From Oceanospirillum sediminis (GTDB taxonomy: Bacteria; Pseudomonadota; Gammaproteobacteria; Pseudomonadales; Halomonadaceae): 64,000 bases of DNA. The DNA lies in assembly GCF_014164585.1 (NCBI RefSeq), contig NZ_JACJFM010000020.1, forward strand, positions 4,838 through 68,837, given 5' to 3'. Under the pieces are notes generated by a model. It did not search any database and was not told where the DNA came from. It was given only the letters and a program-made list of their open reading frames with translations. This document shows positions 10,557 to 20,303 of this stretch, one piece after another (position 1 is the first letter of the stretch; every line of letters starts with the position of its first letter). The position numbers and the translations under genes were made by a program.

Positions 10557-11381
10557 TTAATCACTACCATGTTGATATAAATGCACATCTCGCTGTGGGA
10601 AGGGGATTGAAATACCTTCTTCATCCAGCTTCAATTTTACCTTTTCCGTCATATCAAAATAAGTAGGCCAGTAGTCTTCTGATTTCACCCAGATACGTAC
10701 TGTGAAGTTCACAGAGCTATCCGCTAAAGCGCTAACGGCCACAAGCCCTTCTGGCTCTTTCAGTCCCCGGCTTTCTTCAGCAACCAACTGCTTTAATACA
10801 TTTTTTGCTTTTAGCAAGTCATCGCCATAACTGATCCCGACAGTAAGATCCAGACGTCGCGTTGCATTAGCGGAAAAATTAGTTAAGTTATCATTGATCA
10901 AAGAAGAGTTTGGAATAACAACCAGCTTATTATCAGGCGTTTTCAGGCGGGTATTCAGCATAGTAATTTTTTCTACTGAACCCGAAACACCTGAACCCTC
11001 AATGAAGTCCCCTTTCTTAAAAGGGCGCTGCGAAACGAGCAATATGCCAGCGGCAAGATTTTCCAGGGATCCTTTAAGGGCCAGGCCTATTGCAAGGCCT
11101 GCGGCACCTAATACTGCCAGCAAAGAGGTTGTATCAACACCCAGTTGCCCCAACGCAGTAATGAGTAAAAGAACCGTAAGAACTGTTTTAACAATCTGTC
11201 CGACAAAATGAGTGGCTGCTTCATCCATATGTTTGCGCTTGAGCAGACTTTCAAGCACATTGACGACTCTTTTTACTACCCATAAACCGATTAATAACAG
11301 TAGCAAAGCTGGCCAAAGATTGTTTAACCACTGAAGAGCTAATGCGAACCATTCATTTTGTAAAATATTTGATATATCCAT
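10557..11381 (-). CDS. MscS-family mechanosensitive channel
   Basis: I choose the ATG at 11381, giving 274 residues starting MDISNILQNEW; it has CCAGGA upstream, whereas a longer frame to 11453 would lie next to the upstream stop. There are three N-terminal membrane helices. The third carries the Gly/Ala-rich pore pattern (V-L-G-A-A-G-L-A-I-G-L-A-L-K-G-S-L), followed by the MscS beta domain (P-F-K-K-G-D-F-I) and an I-P-N-S motif. The length is close to E. coli MscS. It should open under hypo-osmotic shock to release solutes. It lies just downstream of the diguanylate cyclase on the same strand. Confidence 0.92.
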   Translation of the reverse strand: MDISNILQNEWFALALQWLNNLWPALLLLLIGLWVVKRVVNVLESLLKRKHMDEAATHFVGQIVKTVLTVLLLITALGQLGVDTTSLLAVLGAAGLAIGLALKGSLENLAAGILLVSQRPFKKGDFIEGSGVSGSVEKITMLNTRLKTPDNKLVVIPNSSLINDNLTNFSANATRRLDLTVGISYGDDLLKAKNVLKQLVAEESRGLKEPEGLVAVSALADSSVNFTVRIWVKSEDYWPTYFDMTEKVKLKLDEEGISIPFPQRDVHLYQHGSD

Positions 11382-11456
11382 ATCGAGTCCTGGTTGTAAA
11401 AATCTCAATAAAATCAGTGCAAGAACAGGAGAGCATTTTTCGCTCTGCCTCAATAT

Positions 11457-12377
11457 TCATGCTCTGATCGCCTGGGTGCTAATCTCTTTTATCACATAAC
11501 TATGCTTTCCTTCAGCCTTTGCACAATAAGTGGCCTGATCGACCTCTTTCATTAAGTCTGTTATTTTCAGTTGCTCGTTTTCCAGGCCATTTTTTGAGCC
11601 AATCAAACCAATTGATGTGTTAATACTGAGTTTTATACCTTCAAATTCCAGTGGTTGGATCAAGGATTCAAGCACTCTCTGGATAATAAACTCAGCTTCA
11701 TCGAGATCGGTTAACGGCAGCAGTAAAGCGAACTCGTCACCACCAAGCCGTCCTAAAGTATCCGTTTTTCTGAGTTGATCTTTAACTCTTTGCACAAACG
11801 TTTTCAGCAGTTCATCGCCCACGTGATGTCCATAGGTGTCATTAACCGGCTTAAACTTATCCAGATCAAAGTAGGCCAGAGAGATTGGCTGATGATGACG
11901 TTTAGCATTTTCCAGAGCCTGTTTCAGACGATCTGTAAAAAGGTGTCGGTTAGCCGCTCCAGTAAGATTGTCGTAATGAGCCAGCGCAACCAGCTTCTGA
12001 TTTTTAACAAAATCTCTTAGCAAAGAGTTAATACTCATTTTCAGAATTGCAGGCGATAAGAGATCCATTGGCAAAAAATCTGTAGTGAACTGCTTATCAT
12101 GCGCCTGGAGTTCAGATTTTTTATTATTTCCGACGACAAGTATCGGGGTGGTACAGCCATTATCTTCATAGACGTTTATCATCTGAGAAAACAGATTATC
12201 TGAACAAATAGTAATTTTCAGGCCTGCCATTTCGTTGGCATTGAACTGGGACGGATGCTGATATATATGCAATTTTGCTTTTGGGAAGCACAAAGCCAAT
12301 CCTGAAGCCAGCCACTGTGACATGTGGACGTTATCACAGACGACTAAGAATGTATCTTTGATTCTCTTTGCAGACAT
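11457..12377 (-). CDS. Diguanylate cyclase (GGDEF) with degenerate N-terminal domain
   Basis: This 306-residue protein has a C-terminal GGDEF domain with an intact active site (R-L-G-G-D-E-F, GGDEF at 212-216) and an RxxD inhibitory site (R-K-T-D) five residues before it, so feedback-controlled c-di-GMP synthesis is expected. Residues 1-120 look like a receiver-type alpha/beta fold (T-F-L-V-V-C-D-N start) but lack the acidic pocket and the phospho-acceptor Asp. It diverges from the large REC-CheB-CheR-GGDEF-EAL gene across 373 bases and may share control with it. Confidence 0.92.
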   Translation of the reverse strand: MSAKRIKDTFLVVCDNVHMSQWLASGLALCFPKAKLHIYQHPSQFNANEMAGLKITICSDNLFSQMINVYEDNGCTTPILVVGNNKKSELQAHDKQFTTDFLPMDLLSPAILKMSINSLLRDFVKNQKLVALAHYDNLTGAANRHLFTDRLKQALENAKRHHQPISLAYFDLDKFKPVNDTYGHHVGDELLKTFVQRVKDQLRKTDTLGRLGGDEFALLLPLTDLDEAEFIIQRVLESLIQPLEFEGIKLSINTSIGLIGSKNGLENEQLKITDLMKEVDQATYCAKAEGKHSYVIKEISTQAIRA

Positions 12378-12750
12378 GATTGATCTCTACGTCAAAAAAG
12401 CAAAAAACAGCAGCGAATATCGCGCTTGAGCTGATGCCATGATAAGGCGGCTCACCGGATAGAAACCGAATACAGCTGTAAATAAAGGTTTTCAATTATG
12501 ATACTGATTAATCCGTAGCCTGTTAAATCCGGGATTCAGACTCACTCTTTATGGCGCAGGCATAAAACGTTGCATTTAAAGGCTTCTATTTTATACGCGG
12601 TGAGCCAAAAATTGTACAAAAAACAAGCACAAGAGGCGTTTCCAAAGATACGCTACGGAATGTCCGGTATTTAGCCATCTGATTTATTGTTGTCGTGCAA
12701 TTGTATGGAGTATCCTTACATATCAGAGATATTTGTACTGCAGGTGAGAG
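12378..12750. other. 373-bp divergent promoter region
   Basis: It lies between the minus-strand diguanylate cyclase and the plus-strand 1678-residue gene, so it must carry both promoters. I see no third gene and no strong dyad. The plus-strand gene has AGGTGAG just before its ATG. Confidence 0.55.
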
Positions 12751-15700
12751 ATGGACGCTATCAGGAAAGTGCTTTATGTAGAAGATGACACCAGCATCAG
12801 GGATGTTTTTACTGAATACCTGCAGCGACGTTTTACCACAGTGATTACTGCCGTTGATGGCGAGGATGGGTTATCCCGGTTTATTACCGAACAGCCTGAT
12901 CTGGTGATTACGGATATCAGAATGCCGGGGATGAATGGTGTTGAGCTGATCCACGCCATTAGGAAGGTTAATGCACAGACCCCCTTGATTGTACTCAGTG
13001 CTTATGCCGATCAGGATTTTCTGACCGATAGTATTCAAAGCCAGATAGCAGGCTATCTGTTAAAGCCCATTGATGAAGACGCCTTTCAGGCTCTTCTGGA
13101 CAAACTGCTCGCCCCCAATCAATCCATTGAAGAGTCTGAGTCGGTCAAAGGACTAGTGACTCAGGAAACCTTCGCTGCCAGCAAGCCGAATGATCTGCCA
13201 GATATACCCAGTGCCGCAGTCCAGGAAGGGTTGATGATTGTTGGGATCGGTGCCAGTGCCGGAGGCCTGGAAGCATTAAATGCGATGGTGGCCGGATTAC
13301 CGGAAAAAAACAACACCGCTTACCTGATTGCCCAGCACCTGAGTCCGACGCATAAGACCATGCTGGTGGATCTGCTCAGCCGCACGACTGACTTATCTGT
13401 ACGTGATGCTGAACACGGTTTAACGGTTCAGCCAGATGTGATTTATGTCACGCCACCCAATAAAAATATCGAACTGACCAGCAATAATACGATTATTTTA
13501 AAGGCCCCTGAGAAATATTCATTCTTTCCAAGACCTTCGGTTAATCAGCTATTTCTATCACTGGCTGAGCAGAAGAAAGACCGTGCCGTCGGAGTTATCT
13601 TATCGGGTACTGGTTCCGATGGGGCGCAGGGGATGCGTGCCATTAACGCCTCCGGCGGCGTAACCATCGTGCAGAATCCGGACTCTGCAAAGTACGATGG
13701 TATGCCACTGGCAACCATCAATGGTTGTAGCGTCGATATGGTGATCGAACCAGGGAAGATCGGTGAAGAGCTGGTGGCATTAGCCAATTTCCCCCGGCAA
13801 AGAGTGCTACAAAAATATCAGGAGAAATCAGACAATGATGATATCTCCACGGTATTTCGCTTGCTGTATCAGTATAAAAAAGTCGATTTCTCGGTTTATA
13901 AAAAGAATACGATTGCCCGCCGGATTGAGCGGCGTATGCTCACATTGAAACTCACCTCATTAGGTGAATATATCGAGTATTTGCAGAAACACGATAATGA
14001 AGTCGTGATGCTCTATAACGATATCCTGATTGGCGTGACCAGCTTTTTCCGGGATAAAGAGTCCTTTGAAGCACTGGAAGAGGCTTTAGAACAGTATCTG
14101 GCTAAACGTCCGGATATGGATGAGTTCAGAATATGGATTCCGGGTACGTCTACCGGAGAAGAAGCTTACTCCATTATTATCACGCTGAAAAAGTTGTTAA
14201 AAGGCCGGGATACCGTGATTCGCGCCTTTGCCACTGATATCGATGAAGACGCACTGAGAATTGCCCGTCGGGGCGGTTACAGCGAAGCCTCGGTCAGCGA
14301 AATTTCGGTACCGGATATCCAGAGCTACTTCAATATTCGTGACAGTGAGTTTGAGGTTAAAAAGCCGATTCGTGAGTCTGTGGTTTTCTCTTTTCACAAC
14401 CTACTGGCCGACCCGCCGTTTAAAAATATCGATCTGGTGGTTTGTCGTAATCTGCTGATTTACTTCACCCTGGAAGCACAGCGCCACATTATGCCTTTGC
14501 TGCACTATGCGCTAAAGGATCATGGTTTATTGTTTCTGGGAAAATCAGAAAATGTCACTGGTTTTGAGCATCTTTTTGCCTCCCAGAATCGCAATCATAA
14601 GGTGTTCCGTCAGGTTCCGGCGATAAAAAGAGAGTTTAATCTCTCACTGGCTCCTCCTGTTTATAGCTTAAATAAGATTGCAGAGGTGAAGCGGGAAGAA
14701 ACCATTAAAAGTGTGCCGGTTCACTTAAAAGCGGTGGAAGAAGCAGCCAGGCTGATCTTACCCAATCTGGTTGTGGTCAATGAACAATACGATATCGTCT
14801 ATAAAAAAGGCGAAATACGCTACCTGTCTTTTCAGGATGGTTATGTCAGCTATAACCTGTTCAAAATGATCGACCCCAGGCTGGCCATTGATGTGCGCAA
14901 AGCCTTAACGGACAGTAAAGATCAACAGACGGCTATTTCTACTCCCTATGTTTCATTGTCCTCGGAAGAGAAAGGACAGAGCTTCCTGCGGATCTCTGTT
15001 ATTCCTCTGGTTCATCACCGACAGGAGCTGTATGTACTCTATTTTTCTGAGATTGCTGAAGAAGAACTGCCCCAGCTAAGCTTTATTCAAGCCGAAGGAG
15101 AGGCACCAGCAGATAAGCAAATTCTACTGGAGCTGCAACGCACCCGTGAGCATATGCATACCCTGGTTGAAGAGCTGGAAACCAGCAATGAAGAGCTTCA
15201 ATCCACCAATGAAGAACTACAAAGCTCTAACGAAGAGCTGCAATCCACCAATGAAGAGCTGGAAACCAGTAATGAAGAGCTGCAATCCACTAATGAAGAG
15301 TTACAAACCGCATACAGTGAATTAAGACAGCTCTATGAGAACAATAACGAGATTAAAGAGGAGCTGTCCTCATTAAGCAAACGCTATGAGCGTGTGCTCG
15401 ACAGCATCAGTGATGGGGTGTCTGTTGCGACTTTAGACGGTACGTTTATCCGAACAAATCAGACCATTCAGTTGATGACCGGTATCAAGGGAGATGCCTT
15501 GTTGACACGCAGCTGGTCTGATCTTTTGACCTCATTTCCAACTGACTGGAAAGGCCGAAGCGAGAAACTAATTAATCGTGGTCGCTTTGGTCCCTATCAG
15601 GGCAAACTGATTAACGGCGATGGCGACGAAATCATCGTGAGTATTCGGGATTACCTGGTGGAAGATGAGCGCGGTGTACAACTGGTCTGGAGTTTTGTCT

Positions 15701-17787
15701 CGGATGTCTCTGCAGAAATAAAAGCTAAACATGCGCTGGAGCTAAGCGAACAGAAATACCGGGGTATTTTTAATAATGCCAATGTGGGCATCGCTAAGGT
15801 AGCGTTTAATGGTACCTGGGTCGAGGTGAACTCTAAGCTGTGTGAGCTACTCGGCTATGACTCGGAAGAATTAAAAAATCTGCCCTTTCAAAAAATCACA
15901 CATCCGGAAGACCAGAGCAAAGAGCAGACGCTCATGAAAGAGCTGGTCGAAGGGGGCAGAGACAGCTATAAGCTGGACAAACGCTATATCTGTAAAGATG
16001 GCACGGTACTGTGGGCAAAGGTTTCTGTAGCCGTCGTTAAGAATGACCTCAACCAGCCGGAGTTTCTGGCCAAAGTCGTTGAAGATATCAGCCAGATAAA
16101 GAAGGTGATGAATAGCCTGGAACAGGCTCAGGTAGTATTTAACGCTACCCAGGAGGCGATCATGGTAACGGATGAGGAGGCAAATATTCTCAGTGTCAAT
16201 GATTCATTTGAAAGTATCACAGGTTATAGTTCAGAAGATGCCATCGGTCAGTCCGCCTCCATTTTAAAATCCGGCAAACACCCGAAGCTTTTTTACGATG
16301 AAATGTGGCGTTTAGTTAAAAAGACAGGCTTCTGGTCTGGCGAGGTGATCAATCGTTCTAAGTCAGGTGATTATTACCCCAGTTTTCTGAACATCACTTC
16401 AGTAAAAGACAATAAAGGCAAAATTATTCAGTATGTCGGGGTTTTAACCGATATCTCACTGATTAAGGAGTCTCAGGAGAAGATCGATTATCTGGCCAAT
16501 CATGACACCCTGACGGGCTTACCAAACCGTGCTTTACTGAAAGATCGGCTGGAAAATGCGCTGGATCGGGCTAAGCGGCATGGCAGTAACCTGGCGATGA
16601 TGTTTGTTGACCTGGATCGCTTTAAAGTGATTAACGACGGCCTGGGTCATCAGGTTGGTGATGATGTTCTGGTTGAAATCTCCCGTCGTTTTAAAAACAT
16701 GCTGCGAGACCTGGATACCGTGGCTCGAATTGGCGGTGATGAGTTTGTTATTTTACTGGATAACCTGAGTTCGCCGATCTATGCCGGTAATGTGGCACAG
16801 AAGTTAATTGACGCCGCATCAAAACCGATCACCTCCGGTGAGCATACTGTGCATGTGGGTTGCAGTATCGGTATCAGTATCTACCCGAATGATGGCATTG
16901 ATATTGATGAACTTTTTCGTCTGGCCGATATTGCTATGTACGAGGCCAAAGAAGGCGGCAGAAACACTTATCGTTTCACGAATTCCGAGCTGTCTTCCAA
17001 CGCTTTCGAGAAGATTACTCTGGAAAGTGCCATCCGGGATGGGCTGAAGCATGATGAGTTTGAAGTACATTATCAGCCTATCTATGATCTTAAAAGTAAT
17101 CAGGCTGTGCACTATGAGGCTCTGATTCGCTGGAATCACCCGAAACTGGGCCTGGTGATGCCGGGTAAATTTATTCCTGTGGCGGAAGAAAGTGATCTGA
17201 TTGTCGCTATTTCGGAATATGTGGTTTTTGAGTCCCTGCAAGCGGTTAAACAGCTTTCCGCTGCCCAGGGGCGTGATGTTAAAGTCGCGATCAACTTCTC
17301 GGTGAAGGACTTTGAGAGCCGGGAGCTGTTTACCAAGTTCAAACAGTACCTGAAACAGAGTGGATTGCAGGCCTCATCGATTGTACTTGAGCTGACGGAA
17401 CGGATGTTTGTTAAAGGAGACAGCCGTCAGAAACAGCTGTTTGAACGTTATGAGCAGCTGGGTGTGGAGATTGCGATTGATGACTTTGGTACCGGTTATT
17501 CTAATCTGAACTCCTTAAGCAGCATGGAGTTTGATTATCTGAAGATTGACCGCAGCTTTGTTGATGGCATAGGACGGGAAAAAACTGCTGAAGAGCTGGT
17601 GAAAGCCACGATCGCAATCGCTAAGGCTCTGGGTCATAAAACCATTGCCGAGGGTATTGAGCAGCCGGAACAGCTGAAATTTCTGCTGGATAATGGCTGT
17701 GACTTTGGCCAGGGCTATCTGATGCATATGCCCTGTTCCCTGAGCGAGTATTTGCAAAATACGATAGAGATATCACGGGAACCCTGA
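12751..17787 (+). CDS. REC-CheB-CheR-PAS-GGDEF-EAL hybrid regulator (1678 aa)
   Basis: Domains in order: receiver (1-125; D12/D13, phospho-acceptor D55, Lys in LLKP near 105); CheB methylesterase (about 160-345; triad S169, H196, D290); CheR methyltransferase (about 355-630; SAM loop GTSTGEEAYS from 465, with Thr where Cys is usual, and VVCRNLLIYF); a coiled-coil of repeated SNEELQSTNEEL units (about 800-865); three PAS regions (about 880-1240); GGDEF (1328-1332, RxxD inhibitory site before it); EAL (EAL at 1456-1458, catalytic N, ELTE, DDFGTG at 1577, K and late E all present). So one chain carries glutamate methylation/demethylation chemistry plus c-di-GMP synthesis and breakdown, under a receiver. 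CheB-CheR-PAS fusions are known; adding REC in front and GGDEF-EAL behind is unusual. The likely kinase partner is the convergent gene at 17925. Confidence 0.95.
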   Translation: MDAIRKVLYVEDDTSIRDVFTEYLQRRFTTVITAVDGEDGLSRFITEQPDLVITDIRMPGMNGVELIHAIRKVNAQTPLIVLSAYADQDFLTDSIQSQIAGYLLKPIDEDAFQALLDKLLAPNQSIEESESVKGLVTQETFAASKPNDLPDIPSAAVQEGLMIVGIGASAGGLEALNAMVAGLPEKNNTAYLIAQHLSPTHKTMLVDLLSRTTDLSVRDAEHGLTVQPDVIYVTPPNKNIELTSNNTIILKAPEKYSFFPRPSVNQLFLSLAEQKKDRAVGVILSGTGSDGAQGMRAINASGGVTIVQNPDSAKYDGMPLATINGCSVDMVIEPGKIGEELVALANFPRQRVLQKYQEKSDNDDISTVFRLLYQYKKVDFSVYKKNTIARRIERRMLTLKLTSLGEYIEYLQKHDNEVVMLYNDILIGVTSFFRDKESFEALEEALEQYLAKRPDMDEFRIWIPGTSTGEEAYSIIITLKKLLKGRDTVIRAFATDIDEDALRIARRGGYSEASVSEISVPDIQSYFNIRDSEFEVKKPIRESVVFSFHNLLADPPFKNIDLVVCRNLLIYFTLEAQRHIMPLLHYALKDHGLLFLGKSENVTGFEHLFASQNRNHKVFRQVPAIKREFNLSLAPPVYSLNKIAEVKREETIKSVPVHLKAVEEAARLILPNLVVVNEQYDIVYKKGEIRYLSFQDGYVSYNLFKMIDPRLAIDVRKALTDSKDQQTAISTPYVSLSSEEKGQSFLRISVIPLVHHRQELYVLYFSEIAEEELPQLSFIQAEGEAPADKQILLELQRTREHMHTLVEELETSNEELQSTNEELQSSNEELQSTNEELETSNEELQSTNEELQTAYSELRQLYENNNEIKEELSSLSKRYERVLDSISDGVSVATLDGTFIRTNQTIQLMTGIKGDALLTRSWSDLLTSFPTDWKGRSEKLINRGRFGPYQGKLINGDGDEIIVSIRDYLVEDERGVQLVWSFVSDVSAEIKAKHALELSEQKYRGIFNNANVGIAKVAFNGTWVEVNSKLCELLGYDSEELKNLPFQKITHPEDQSKEQTLMKELVEGGRDSYKLDKRYICKDGTVLWAKVSVAVVKNDLNQPEFLAKVVEDISQIKKVMNSLEQAQVVFNATQEAIMVTDEEANILSVNDSFESITGYSSEDAIGQSASILKSGKHPKLFYDEMWRLVKKTGFWSGEVINRSKSGDYYPSFLNITSVKDNKGKIIQYVGVLTDISLIKESQEKIDYLANHDTLTGLPNRALLKDRLENALDRAKRHGSNLAMMFVDLDRFKVINDGLGHQVGDDVLVEISRRFKNMLRDLDTVARIGGDEFVILLDNLSSPIYAGNVAQKLIDAASKPITSGEHTVHVGCSIGISIYPNDGIDIDELFRLADIAMYEAKEGGRNTYRFTNSELSSNAFEKITLESAIRDGLKHDEFEVHYQPIYDLKSNQAVHYEALIRWNHPKLGLVMPGKFIPVAEESDLIVAISEYVVFESLQAVKQLSAAQGRDVKVAINFSVKDFESRELFTKFKQYLKQSGLQASSIVLELTERMFVKGDSRQKQLFERYEQLGVEIAIDDFGTGYSNLNSLSSMEFDYLKIDRSFVDGIGREKTAEELVKATIAIAKALGHKTIAEGIEQPEQLKFLLDNGCDFGQGYLMHMPCSLSEYLQNTIEISREP

Positions 17788-17821
17788 TTGTCTGTATTCT
17801 CAATGCTGTGCGCCTGGCATC

Positions 17822-17856
17822 CCTCTATTTTCTGTCAGCTCTTCAGGAAATAGAGG
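17822..17856. terminator. Hairpin between convergent genes
   Basis: CCTCTATTTTCTG and CAGGAAATAGAGG pair over 13 bp with one wobble and a 9-base loop. It lies 35 bases past the large hybrid gene and has no clean T tract. A related sequence (AGGGGCAGGAAATAGA) recurs 20 bases later. It is the best terminator candidate here. Confidence 0.55.
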
Positions 17857-17924
17857 ATCAGGAATATAGAGGGGCAGGAAATAGAATGAGGCAGGGAATA
17901 CGTAACCCAGCATCATGCGCTGGG

Positions 17925-20219
17925 CTATGAAGGAAGAGGCAGGCTAATGGTCAGAGCTGTGCCATTCGGAAAGCCGTGTGCTTCGAGCTTGCCTGTCATA
18001 TTCTTTTCAATAATGATTTTACTCATGTACAGCCCAATCCCCGTCCCTTTTCCTTCAGGCTTAGTCGTAAAGTAAGGTTCAAAAATCCGATCAATGATCT
18101 GTTCCGAAATACCACTGCCGTTATCTTCCACGATAACAAGCGCTTTTTGATGATTTTTATCCCGTATAATACTGATACTGATTCTGCCCTGATGAGCCTC
18201 CGTATCCTGCCGTTCAACAACGGCATCTTTGGCGTTATTGATCAGGTTGATAACAACCTGGATAAACTCATTTTTAAAGCCCATCACCTGCAGCTGTCTT
18301 TCAGGAGCTAAAAGTTCCGGGGCTTCGAGCAGCACAATATCCTCATGATCAACCAGACGAATGGCCAGATCAATGCCGCAGTTGTTGAGTTGAACCTGTG
18401 TCATTTTTATAGCAGATAGTGTCGCACGAATAATACAGAATGGGGCCGGTGTTTTTGCAGGAGCAAAAAAGTTGCGAAAGTCATCAATGGTTTCAGACAG
18501 AAAGTTAAGATGACTATAAGCCTGTCTGACCTGCTTATCCATATATTCAGGGGTCAGCTGGTGATGCTGATAGGTATCTTTCAGATTCAGCAGCAGTACA
18601 CCTATAGCGGTTAACGGTTGACGCCATTGGTGTGCGATTGCTCCCAGCATCTCACCCATAGCAGCCATTTTGGACTGTTGAATCAATAACTGCTCTTTCT
18701 CCTGGGCGTTTTCCTCAAGGGTGACTTCTCGACTAATATCCTGAAGAATGCCTATAGCCAGAGGTTCATCGTTATCTGTCATCATGACAGAGAAATAAAA
18801 TAAAACATGAATATCACTCTGGTCCTGACGGCACAGTTTTTTCCTTATGGAGAAATGGGTAATCTCTCGTTCCGCTATTTGCCTGAGATACTCCGTCTGC
18901 GTCTGAACATCGGTATCTGAGCTGAAATCATTAATATGCTGGCAATTAAATGACTCGGCGTCATAGCCCAGCATTTGAGGAAACTGTTCATTATACTCAA
19001 CGACGCTGCCATCAAGCTTAGTGAATAAGATGGCCAGACCAGAATTCTGATAGATCGCCCGGAGCCTGGACAGGGTAAGATGTTGGGCGTATTCCTGCTC
19101 TTCCAGCTCCTGGGTGCGCTGTCGAACCGTTTTTCTTAACCACTCCCGTTCCTGGGCTTTTAGCAGTAATCTCTGATAAAGCACAACCGATATAAGAGCT
19201 ATCAAAAGCAGAAGCAGGGATACTCCACCAATTTTATTTCTTGCATGTTCACCAGAGGCGCTCAGGGTTGTTTTATCCACCAGCGCAACGACTTTCCAGA
19301 AGTCTTTATCATCATAATGAAAGCGGCCTGAATCACCCTGCAAAGCTATCGCGGCATGCAAACCTTCTTGCTCAGGAATCACTGTCTGGAAATACCAGAA
19401 ATTACCGTTCTCTTCGATAGCATCTTGTTGCAGATGAAGCATCTGTGACCAAAGCAGCGGGAATTGATCTGAAAATCGATGCTGATGTTCCAGCAGAAAC
19501 CCCCAGCTTTTACCCGGCTCCTGGTTGTATAGCCAATATCCTTCCTGGTTTAACAGCATCAACTCACCCTGCCAATCCCCGGCAGCCTGGGTGAATGCTT
19601 GTAATAAAAAGTCTGCGGAATAATTAATAATCAGAATGCCTTTACTCTCTCCCTGACTATTAAATAAACGGGTTGCAAAACGCATTTCGGGATGTATGGG
19701 CCTTTCTATCCTTCCTTCCTCAATATTCAGGTCCATCGGTGAGACATATATTGCCCCGGCGGGCAGATCGATTGTGTTTCTGAAATAGTAGCGGTGGGCT
19801 TTATTTTGCAGTTCCTCTGCGGAAATAACCTCAAGCTGGCTGCCTCTGTAATTCACCCTGACTTTCTCAGTCCCTGAGTTACTGAGCCAGCGTATCTGGC
19901 CGTAAACCTTATGGGTATGGGCAAATGAAGAAAAATCTGTCGTTAAACGGGAAATAGCATCTGGCGAATCATTATCCAGGGCTTGCTTCAGGGAGGTTAA
20001 CTGAGACAGTGTAATCAGGTCTTTTCCAATACCTTGCAATGTGCCGGAAATGGCAGCGGAAACCAGTGCTACCTGGGTCTCAGCCTGGTGCTTCAGCCTG
20101 CTTGTTTCCCGTTCATACTCACCACGATAGGTATAATAACCACCACCAAAGATCAATATAAATATGGGAAAATAAAGTGTCAGTATCAATGATGCGCTGG
20201 ACAGCTTTCCTTTCTTCAT
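17925..20219 (-). CDS. Membrane sensor histidine kinase, Cache-PAS-HisKA-HATPase
   Basis: This 764-residue protein has an N-terminal membrane helix (about 10-30), a large periplasmic sensor of double-Cache type (about 35-330), a second membrane helix (about 330-350), a short coiled coil, a PAS domain (about 380-500), a dimerisation box with the phospho-acceptor His530 in A-H-Q-W-R-Q-P-L, and an HATPase domain with N (N-L-I-N-N-A-K-D-A), G1 (V-E-D-N-G-S-G-I) and G2 (G-K-G-T-G-I-G-L) boxes. It has no receiver of its own, so it must phosphorylate another protein. The convergent hybrid at 12751, which starts with a receiver, is the obvious candidate (inference from context). Confidence 0.92.
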   Translation of the reverse strand: MKKGKLSSASLILTLYFPIFILIFGGGYYTYRGEYERETSRLKHQAETQVALVSAAISGTLQGIGKDLITLSQLTSLKQALDNDSPDAISRLTTDFSSFAHTHKVYGQIRWLSNSGTEKVRVNYRGSQLEVISAEELQNKAHRYYFRNTIDLPAGAIYVSPMDLNIEEGRIERPIHPEMRFATRLFNSQGESKGILIINYSADFLLQAFTQAAGDWQGELMLLNQEGYWLYNQEPGKSWGFLLEHQHRFSDQFPLLWSQMLHLQQDAIEENGNFWYFQTVIPEQEGLHAAIALQGDSGRFHYDDKDFWKVVALVDKTTLSASGEHARNKIGGVSLLLLLIALISVVLYQRLLLKAQEREWLRKTVRQRTQELEEQEYAQHLTLSRLRAIYQNSGLAILFTKLDGSVVEYNEQFPQMLGYDAESFNCQHINDFSSDTDVQTQTEYLRQIAEREITHFSIRKKLCRQDQSDIHVLFYFSVMMTDNDEPLAIGILQDISREVTLEENAQEKEQLLIQQSKMAAMGEMLGAIAHQWRQPLTAIGVLLLNLKDTYQHHQLTPEYMDKQVRQAYSHLNFLSETIDDFRNFFAPAKTPAPFCIIRATLSAIKMTQVQLNNCGIDLAIRLVDHEDIVLLEAPELLAPERQLQVMGFKNEFIQVVINLINNAKDAVVERQDTEAHQGRISISIIRDKNHQKALVIVEDNGSGISEQIIDRIFEPYFTTKPEGKGTGIGLYMSKIIIEKNMTGKLEAHGFPNGTALTISLPLPS

Positions 20220-20256
20220 AGTCTCTCAGTGAAGGCTCAAGTTGTCATCTTCCGGG

Positions 20257-20283
20257 GTTTACCGGCCAGGCTGGCCGGTAAAC
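20257..20283 (-). terminator. Perfect 12-bp stem-loop after the rimK operon
   Basis: GTTTACCGGCCA and TGGCCGGTAAAC pair perfectly around a 3-base loop, 20 bases past the AspA-like stop. There is no T tract on the minus strand, so termination may need a factor or the stem may protect the 3' end. Confidence 0.6.
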
Positions 20284-20303
20284 AGGGCGTTGCTATAAAT
20301 CGG

